In this document: piece by piece, positions 55,952 to 64,000 of the stretch
Position numbering within the stretch: position 1 is the first letter of the stretch
Layout: the number at the start of each line of letters is the position of its first letter
Origin: Zerene cesonia
Taxonomy: Eukaryota > Arthropoda > Insecta > Lepidoptera > Pieridae
Length of the DNA stretch: 64,000 bases
Direction: 5' to 3'
Assembly: GCF_012273895.1 (NCBI RefSeq)
Contig: NC_052128.1
Location: forward strand, 3,472,001 to 3,536,000
Translations under genes and position numbers: made by a program
Notes under the pieces: model-generated
The model's input: only the letters and a program-made list of their open reading frames with translations
Told to the model about the DNA's origin: nothing
The model's database searches: none

Positions 55952-56366
55952 GAGTCCAGAGCAAACGGATAATCATATCTTAAAGACACATTTACAACGC
56001 TAGACTTGTTATGGCTGCATCTTGCTCCAATTAAATTGTCTCCAGTCTACGAGGGCACGGAAGTTTGCACACTACCTGGCCCTGATAAGGTTTCTTCATC
56101 CTCAGTAAATGTAAATATACACGCTTGTAAATATGAAGCAACATACGCTATCAATCCATGGTGGAGATATTTCTTAAGGCGCTTGCGACACGTTTAATTT
56201 ACACAGTTTTATATAGGTTGTGTGAAAAATATGTTATGTAAAGAAGTGGTAGGCTAAAGCTAACAACTGAGTATGATAGAAACAGTTTTTTTATGAACGC
56301 GTACTTTCATACTAAGTTACTTTATATGTATTTATTCGGGCATACATAATTCATACAAATAATAAA
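55952..56366 (+). other. Candidate 3'-terminal exon
   Basis: A strong acceptor (ATTCCTTTTTTTCCAG, ending 55951) is followed by short frames that all stop within 60 bases and an AATAAA at about 56361. That is the pattern of a last exon with a mostly untranslated body. No protein family can be assigned and no secure upstream exon is known. Confidence 0.25.
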
Positions 56367-56379
56367 AAAACCAATGAAA

Positions 56380-59373
56380 TACTTAATAATATATTTTATG
56401 GACGCACCTAGTTAAAAATTAGAAACTGAAAGAATTAAAAGCCCATCATTATATAATATCATTAAAATAAGTTTCCGTAAGGAAATTGCGCATTAACTGC
56501 ATGTCCTACATTAAATAAAGGCTAAATTATACATGTTATAAATGGGAAACAATAAAGATATGAGAATGAATAATAATAAAGTAATGACAATAAAGCATTG
56601 ACAATGAATAATGATAACACTTCGAACAGTAGTTAGGTATTGCAGCAGATAACAACATTGACGTACCGCATTAGTATGGTTCGTGATTACGACTCGCCTT
56701 CGCTTCGCATTCTTGTCGCGATAGTGTGTGTCTAATAAAAGATTTGGCCTTTAAATTTCGTTTTATTCTAGGGCTATGAAATAGCCCTAATATTCTTTAA
56801 ATGCAAGTATTTTATTCATTATTGGATATTTAAAAAAATTGAGAACTAAAGAAGAAACAACAAAAAATACTGATTCATTCAAACTCGATGGGAAGACACA
56901 TAATATCACATTTAATATTATAAACAAAGAAACTCATCTATTTCGCTAAATGTAAACGTGATTGGAACAAATTCAGCCATTTAAACAGACTCATTATGCA
57001 GTTATTCACACGCCTATTTCATAGTTATGCAATGGATAATATAATCATCCACTGATAGACTCTCCTGTTACGCAATCACTTCCCAATCGTACAGCTTACA
57101 TAAACAAGAAGCCCACGACAGATTCATAATTCTTGTATGTGACATATGTGGGTGGACTCAAAACAATGGCCCATATAATGATGACATTCAAAAACGAATG
57201 CGTATGACAACCAGACGGACGAGAGGATGTTAATAAGGCGTTGACAAAGAGAGACCACATGGGCAGTAGTTCTTTGTTTGGCTGCTTGCTTCTGAGAACG
57301 CTTGCAGTCAGAGATTATAACGTTAAAAATATTAGCTACCCGGCTCAGCTCTCGAGTGCAATTGCACCAATAATTAGGTTACATCAGTTTATTCGCATTT
57401 GGTTAAAGTGTATTTTATAACATATAAATAAAGCGTATAAAATGTCATTGTAATTAGTTCAGCCGAATTGTCATAAACAAAGAGTTCTAAGCGAAGGGCA
57501 AACGCTATTTAGTATTTAGGATATATTGAAGTAAAAAATAGATTGGAAAAATAATAATTACCTTCATATTACTGTCGTCTGACTGTCATATGTGTGAGTC
57601 CAGTGATGACAATGTTTCAGTTAACTTACTCAAGCTAAAACGTAGTGTGTTATGAAAGAGGAAAATATAGATAAAATGGAAACTACATGTCGCCAAGTAA
57701 CGCTGATAACTGGGTGTTGCAACTGATTTATTAAACTAGGATTATCTCAAGAGTGTAAGATTTAAGCCATTTACAACCTGTTTAATAAGGCTTACGTGAC
57801 TGTCTCTAGAAAACTTGGCAATATAGCCAGACTCTATAGAAAGCTACTTGACTAAATTTAAAACCGCCCAGTACAAAATGCGTAATTGCATTATAACCCA
57901 AGATTGTCCTAAAATGTTCTAGAGTCACCACATAACGCGGTGTTGTATAGCGTCAAATAAAAGCCTAGAAATGCTTGTGTAGTTATAAATTAATCAATAA
58001 TGATGCAAGTACACGAGCTCCACGGACATAAATTTAATTTCAGCAAAAGTAAAACGCACCACAAATCAAATAATTACACGAATGTCATCACCCGCCATAT
58101 CGGCGGACATAATTAATTATGAGGACAATCAATACGTTGCATAAGAAGTTATTAAGTTGTCGGGTTAACTCCGGTGAGATGTTGCTCAATATGATCCTTT
58201 ATTACTTTATGATTAAGGATTAATTTGAATCATCGATTTCAAAATTGAAGAAATTGGACATCAGTTACTCAATATGCTATAAAAGGTAGGGTAGGCTGAA
58301 ATAAAGATGAGATATAGCAATGCAATGAGCTACAAGAAAATAACGAAACGTAGAATTAGGTTACACAATAATTTATAAACGCGGAATTTCAGACAAGACA
58401 AGTCGACAATGGATGTAACAAGGAAAGAATTTTAATAATAAATGTACTTAAAAAAATAAAATACATGCTTCAATGATAGAATCAACTAAATTGTCTCCAT
58501 TCTTATGACTGAGTGTAGGTACGCAAGGAAATTATTTAATCCTGGTGCTCGAAAATAAGAATAATAAGAAAAATTCATGAAATTATTGTATCGTCACCGA
58601 TTCTTGACAAGTATACACAGTTTTAACTAAATATGTGGCTCAATCGTCTAAAGGAGGCACTTGCATACAAACATACAGGTGATGATAATTAAAAACATAA
58701 CAAAAACATCATATTTAGTGAGACGAACGAAAGATACACCCTTAAACTATTTATACTTGCATTTCCTCTCTTTCGCTTCAAGAATTCGGCTATTCACATT
58801 TTAATAAACTAAACAAACATCGTAAGAAGGGAAAGTAGATTTGGCTAAGCTTCAAACAACATTAAGACTAAGGTCTCAGGTCTTAGGTCGTTAGTGTTGC
58901 TAACCTCACGACTTGCACAATGGAAATCATTTTCCATTTAGAATGCAAATAGGTTATATAGGTTGCATTTGTATGCAATATTATAACGCTATTGTGAACA
59001 GATGCAATGTTTAATTTTATGTACTGCTTATTATAAGTCTAACGGTGTATGCAACTAGATCAGGGTCAGGGTAGTTTCTTAATTGAAGGTTTGATTTGAA
59101 TTTATTGACCTTTTATATTAAGAAACGAAACGCTTTATCAGCAGTCTATCGTTTGGAAATCAAACCAGATGTTAAAACACTTACTCTCTCTCCAATATCA
59201 TGGTAGCTACTTAAGAGCACAATATCATAGCTTTGGTGGACATTGGATCCCACTTTGAACATAGTCTTCTCTTTCAATAGGAGTTGTAAATGTTAAAAAG
59301 ACAATATTTCAATAAATTGACTGCTTACTGTTCAGATACACGTAAGCATACCTAATAAAAACTATATAAGTAT
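56380..59373. other. AT-rich DNA, no gene recognised
   Basis: A small hairpin TAGGGCTAT-GAA-ATAGCCCTA is at 56769-56789. A mixed-composition patch at 57260-57370 (GAGAACGCTTGCAGTCAGAG) might be regulatory. No repeat family copies recognised over nearly 3 kb. Confidence 0.35.
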
Positions 59374-59525
59374 ACTAGCTGACCCGGCAAACGCTATTTC
59401 TGACACTTATCATTTAGGGGTATGAAAAAATAGACGTTATTTCTCAGACCTGTCCGATATGTACAAATTTCTTTAGAATAGGTCCAGTCGTTCCGGAAGA
59501 GTATGATAACTAAATAATATATAGA
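59374..59525 (+). repeat. Repeat family H copy
   Basis: Head CTAGCTGACCCGGCAAACGC, then GAATAGGTCCAGTCGTTCCG. Confidence 0.6.
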
Positions 59526-60374
59526 TTATCTTCAATGTTATTCTATTAATGAATTTAAAACCACGTTAACAAGCAATTAGGCAGTCTTAATTATATACTA
59601 CGAGTTTAAGACACTCCTTCAATAATTAAACCCAAATTGAGCAGAAATTGAGCAATTTGTATCCATAAAAACTAGCAGATGATACATTCGTTTCGGAAGC
59701 AAATGCCATGGGAACCATCACTGACGGTGTTCCGACGGTACCTATTTTTTGCGATACCCTATCGCGGTTAAAATTAATCGTTACCATCCGCACTCGAACA
59801 CCGGATGCCACTCTAAACTGAACGCAAATAAATTATTTATAAAACAAACCCTGAGAACGGATTCCTCGGTTCGAGCAGTGCGATGCATCACGTGTCGTAA
59901 TAATTCGTCTTGAATTACATTAAAATCACGATCTGATCCACTTATGTAGTTACATCTTCCTACAAGACGGAGTTATACTACCAACGCGTGATTGTGAAAA
60001 TGTAAATGGTAAAATATTGTACGTAAAAATATACCTAAATAACAACACAAAGCAAATCATAACTAACATAGACATGACGAGAAGAAAGCATAGTAATAAA
60101 TTTGTGATTAGATAAACGCCTCGAAAAAAAACAGTTAAAATTTTGTAGAAAGTAAGAAATTCAATTTAAGATTAGATAGAGGCTATCTAGTCACGATTAA
60201 ATTGATAATAAAACCGGTCAAGTGTGAATCGTACTCGCGACAGCAAGGATTCCGTTCAAATAAGCTAAAGTGCAACTGTAAAAAAGGCGGTCACCCATCC
60301 AATTTATGGCCGTTCCAACTGTTGCTTCGCTTATTTGTGCAGAAATATATATATCATTTCTAATAATTTCAAAT

Positions 60375-60535
60375 GTCTAACTTAACGGTAACTATCACGG
60401 TTCATGAGATACAGTTTGATAAGAGACGGACGGACGGATGGACGAACAGACAGACAGATGAACAGCGAAATCTTATTAGTAAGTACCGGTTTAACCTTTG
60501 GGCACGGAATCATAAAAATGCAGCTATCAACACAA
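60375..60535 (+). repeat. Dispersed repeat (family J)
   Basis: AACTATCACGGTTCATGAGA, runs of GACGGACGGATGGAC and ACAGACAGACAGATGAACAG, then TTTAACCTTTGGGCACGGAA. I recognise this pattern from lepidopteran genomes. Confidence 0.6.
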
Positions 60536-61462
60536 TATTGAAGTCACGACTGATACCTGGATCCTATCACTTCTTAAATAGTCAGAGAGCTAGCAACTCA
60601 TTTTAATAACGTATTGAATACAAAGCTTTATGCATTCATGTTCTTGAGATTCGCTACAAAAACTACTCAGTTTACCGTAAAAAACATACGAATGACGATC
60701 GCTATTATGTTATTTAATCAACAAAGCGGGAAATGCCAGGCTTATTGATAAAAATTTTATGTTAAAACTTTTATCGTACTTTCAAAATAAATATTAGAAG
60801 ACTATTTCAGAGATTATAATTTTTCAAACATAACATAGTCAAATAGAACGGTGATTTTATTATTGACCATTTATGGAGTTTCACATATACCTATCTAGAC
60901 ATATACCATTTATGGAAACCATATATATTTAAACATCTGATACGTTAAATAAAATAACCACCAGCTCCCTCACCAGTAGACAGTTTGTAAAGAAAACAAA
61001 ATGTTAGCTTAACACAACATTGCCTTAAATCAAGAGTGATGCATTGAGTCTGCCCCGCCGGGTATCAATAGATTACTGAATAACTGATATATTTATTTTA
61101 TTTTCCCCCGAATGTAACACGAAGCATTTTATTCACTTGGGATCCTATTTTGGACTGTCGCGGTTACTCTTCATTATTTGTTCCTCCAAAAAAGAGTATT
61201 TATTTGCTGACTGTACGTAAATTATAAGCCCGTAACCGACTTGGAATGGAATGATTCAGTAGCTAAGAGCCAAGTAAGCACTTATTCCTAATTATAATAA
61301 TATAAACACCTACACTGAATAATAAAGGATCATTACAAATTTTAATGAAATCACAATGCACCTCCCTCGTACATTAATTGATCATTATTAACTTAACTAT
61401 AATCATTAATTTTGTAGTAATACTAATTTACTGTTTTTATTATTATTAACTGTGAGTGTTGT

Positions 61463-61482
61463 AACACACACACACACACACA
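61463..61482 (+). repeat. (AC)n microsatellite
   Basis: Short uninterrupted AC run. Confidence 0.85.
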
Positions 61483-61509
61483 CTTAAAATCATAAAAATT
61501 CTTAACGTT

Positions 61510-61730
61510 TTAGATGAACGATAAAACAGATCTGGATGCGGACAGCTACACCGGGGTCAAGGAAATCGGTAAACATGGACCGTGATAAAAAGAAAAGCTT
61601 ACGATAGGAGCAGCATGGCGAAGCACTGTGGATGCCTTCTGCACCAGCTACAGGCACTTAGGTCAAGCCAAGATGAACGACAACATGATAGATTATAATG
61701 GATCATACCAGTATACATTTTTTTAACTTT
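61510..61730 (+). pseudogene. Possible decayed non-LTR retrotransposon C-terminus
   Basis: GC-richer than its surroundings. One frame reads DLDADSYTGVKEIGKHGP, two stops, then AAWRSTVDAFCTSYRHLG. The spacing of D-L-D and of a W-R…AF block resembles the end of insect non-LTR polyproteins. Frame broken; weak call. Confidence 0.25.
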
Positions 61731-62469
61731 TTATTGATAGCGTATCATCGAGTTAAATGAATCAATATTTTGTTCTTTTTTTTAACTTTGTTGCATTGTT
61801 ATATTTTTCCTATAAACTAGATGAACTAGCAATATTCCTTATCTAAATTCTAAATCGTTTTTAATTCATTCATCGATTCAAATCATAAATGTCACCGAAT
61901 TAGAAATAGTCACAGACATCACAAATATAATGTCACCGAAATAGATAAACTCAAATTAAAATTAACATAATTGAATGTCAATCGTTGTCTCGTAAAAATT
62001 TCATTAGCGAGTTGATTTAATTGCACCAAAACGGTTTAACATTAAAGCAATTAAAAATTGGAACTGATTAACAAATAAGAACAATTTAACCAAAACCTTA
62101 AAAAGGCTTTATGTGATCAACGTTTTATTAAAATAATCTAAATTGCAATTTAATTGAATGTTTGCTACAATATAAAGGAATGCATATTTCGTTGACACTT
62201 TTATCTCTCGTATATTTTGTAATCGATGTATTACACAAATACTTGTTGTAATATCCCAACCGATTAAAGACCGGTACGCATAACACGGCGCATTAAACGA
62301 TAACAAACTAACGAAGAGATCATAACAACTAATCACTAACCAATGACAAATATTTCATTAGATGAACCCTCTGATTCACGTACAAATACCGAAATTACGT
62401 AACGGACGAAAAACATTAAATTCACGAATGATTTTCAATAAATGAAACAACCAAACAAACCACTATCAT

Positions 62470-62633
62470 TGTTGTAAAAATAACGAAAAACAACCTTTGC
62501 ACTCGCCGTTCTTTATTGCACTTATAACTGAATCCACTCCAAACTTTAAACACAAATAAATAAACGTTGATCTTTTATTCTCTTTAAATTTACAAAATTA
62601 CGCGTCGACATCGATCGATGCGCGAGAGCAACT
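62470..62633 (-). promoter_or_regulatory. Candidate initiator promoter and 5'UTR-like exon
   Basis: Minus strand TCAGTT with A at 62633 is a perfect arthropod initiator; there is no TATA at -30. CpG-rich sequence surrounds the start (GCTCTCGCGCATCGATCGAT). The downstream leader is A/T-rich, contains a 21-codon upstream reading frame (62611 down to 62546, MSTRNFVNLKRIKDQRLFIC…), then GAGTGCAAAGGTTG, a weak possible donor. Same strand as Anks1, about 37 kb upstream of its first visible exon. Confidence 0.4.
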
Positions 62634-62769
62634 GACAGAGAATCATCAGAAACGTGTGCTGGCGCATGTGTAACCTGGCAGTATTGAAAAGCTTTCATTT
62701 CACTGAACCGCGCTGTGATAAGCCTGCGTTTTAAACTCGGTCGGCTTACACTATGTTTATTCAACGTAC

Positions 62770-64000
62770 TAAAGTATTTTTAGTAAATACAGACAGGTAA
62801 CGTTTAGGGCCAAGGGCTCCAATTGTAAGTGGGATTGTAAAATGGGGGCTTTAGAAATCGCTTTTAAAATAGGCCATTGAAGGCAATCCTTTGTTACTAT
62901 AATATATTATTAGTTTACGGAGTAGGGCAGAACAATGCATCGTTAAGACCATGCCGAGACATCCGTTCGAAAAAGCCTCCAAATTCATTATTCAACGAAC
63001 TATAAGTGAGGCTAGAAAAATGTCTTAAATTCACTAATACAAAAAACCCTTAACACAATATTCCTTCAACATATAATATTAGTGGGATACTTGTATTATA
63101 AATGTACAGTTTGTGCGTCCATACTCCGTATGTATAAATATGTCCGTGAATCCAAAATGATAAAAATATAATGCAAAGATAGATGATGAAAGAGATACAG
63201 ATATTTTATAAATATTAAGAAGATCACCTTTATAATAGATAATTTATTGCGATCTTAAGTATCTCGTATCATCAATTAATTATAACATCACAAAATTAAT
63301 GTCTCTCAATATTTATATAGCTATTTAGTTCAATGATATTTCTTAACGAGATATAAGTAAATCACCTTGAAAATAGATTAAATAATATACAATTTACAAA
63401 TACTAATGTTAATATTTGAAATTCAACCTTCATCGATACGTAGTGAGAAGCTTATCTTAATACGTTAACGGTTAAAAGAGGATTTAAATAAATCCCATAG
63501 CCCGAGTTATAACAATTGTTCACGGTTATGTCGACAGCATTTGTTTTTATCAAAAATTTTAACCACTTCCAAATAGTTAGAACTAGACCAAATGTAAACG
63601 GGACCACATGGGTGGCACCAACTTTCAAATAAGGAATCATTTAAATCGGTTAACATAAACAAAAAAAAAAATTACATTCGAATTGATATCCTACTTTATT
63701 TTGAAATCGGTTTAAAATATATAATGAAAATAATAAAAAAAACATGTTGATCTTCCATGGTAAATCGTGGTATTTTCTAGTGGCTATGAGCACAGTTTAA
63801 TCTTATTAAATTATGAAGTAACAGATATTTATATCGTCTTAAAATTTATTTTTCCCTTACCCAACACTTAAGCGAGCGGGGCAAGTGAATTGTGTCCGTC
63901 ACCGCTCTCATATCTTTTTAAAATATTTATAATATTTTACTTTATTTTTAGCAACAATGTTTACCAAAAGCTGACATACATTTAAATATAAACATACACT
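62770..64000. other. AT-rich DNA without recognised feature
   Basis: No gene, no repeat family copy and no clear structure seen up to the window end. Confidence 0.4.

Noticed and set aside
25408..64000. Search for ankyrin-repeat exons of Anks1
   Set aside because: No frame shows the G-x-TPLHLAA pattern or a GC-rich exon-like block with fitting splice sites, so none is annotated.

Overview
This window is eukaryotic nuclear DNA, most likely from a moth or butterfly (Lepidoptera). It is AT-rich, with short coding exons bounded by GT-AG introns and dozens of dispersed short repeats. These include the repeat whose head reads roughly CTAGCTGCGCCCCGCGGTTT and whose tail reads roughly TTATAATATTAGTAGGA, and tRNA-derived SINEs ending in (GAT)n, both of which I associate with lepidopteran genomes. 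There are no bacterial-type operons, no CRISPR arrays and no rRNA genes.

One protein-coding gene can be read with confidence. It lies on the minus strand between 25407 and 12712 and is the 3' part of an ANKS1A/ANKS1B (AIDA-1/Odin) orthologue. Eight exons join with all splice sites and phases compatible: 25250-25407, 24688-24801, 21819-22055, 20668-21048, 15703-15984, 15310-15468, 13512-13649 and 12712-13047. Together they give 600 codons plus a TGA stop. They encode a linker, two SAM domains, a basic and proline-rich linker, a PTB domain and a C-terminal tail. The first visible exon starts in the middle of a codon, so the gene continues upstream. The ankyrin repeats expected at the N-terminus are not seen anywhere up to 64000. 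Either they lie beyond the window behind an intron of at least 38 kb, or an internal promoter makes an ankyrin-less isoform. A candidate initiator promoter with a 5'UTR-like exon on the same strand lies near 62633.

Layout. 1-10.4 kb: intergenic, repeat-rich, with two CpG-rich promoter-like islands (about 930-1080 and 5560-5750) and a nested palindrome (6884-6954). 10.4-12.7 kb: AT-rich, nearly repeat-free DNA downstream of the stop codon, probably including the 3'UTR. 12.7-25.4 kb: the ANKS1 exons, with repeats in most introns. 25.4-64 kb: no secure exons; a giant 5' intron or intergenic DNA with at least six near full-length copies of the main repeat, two full tRNA-derived SINEs, several foldback elements, a 1000-N assembly gap (48616-49615) inside a nested transposon insertion, and promoter-like islands near 46.1, 51.7 and 62.6 kb.

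Repeat names (family A to J) are labels used only here. Their outlines come from comparing copies within the window by eye, so ends may be off by tens of bases.
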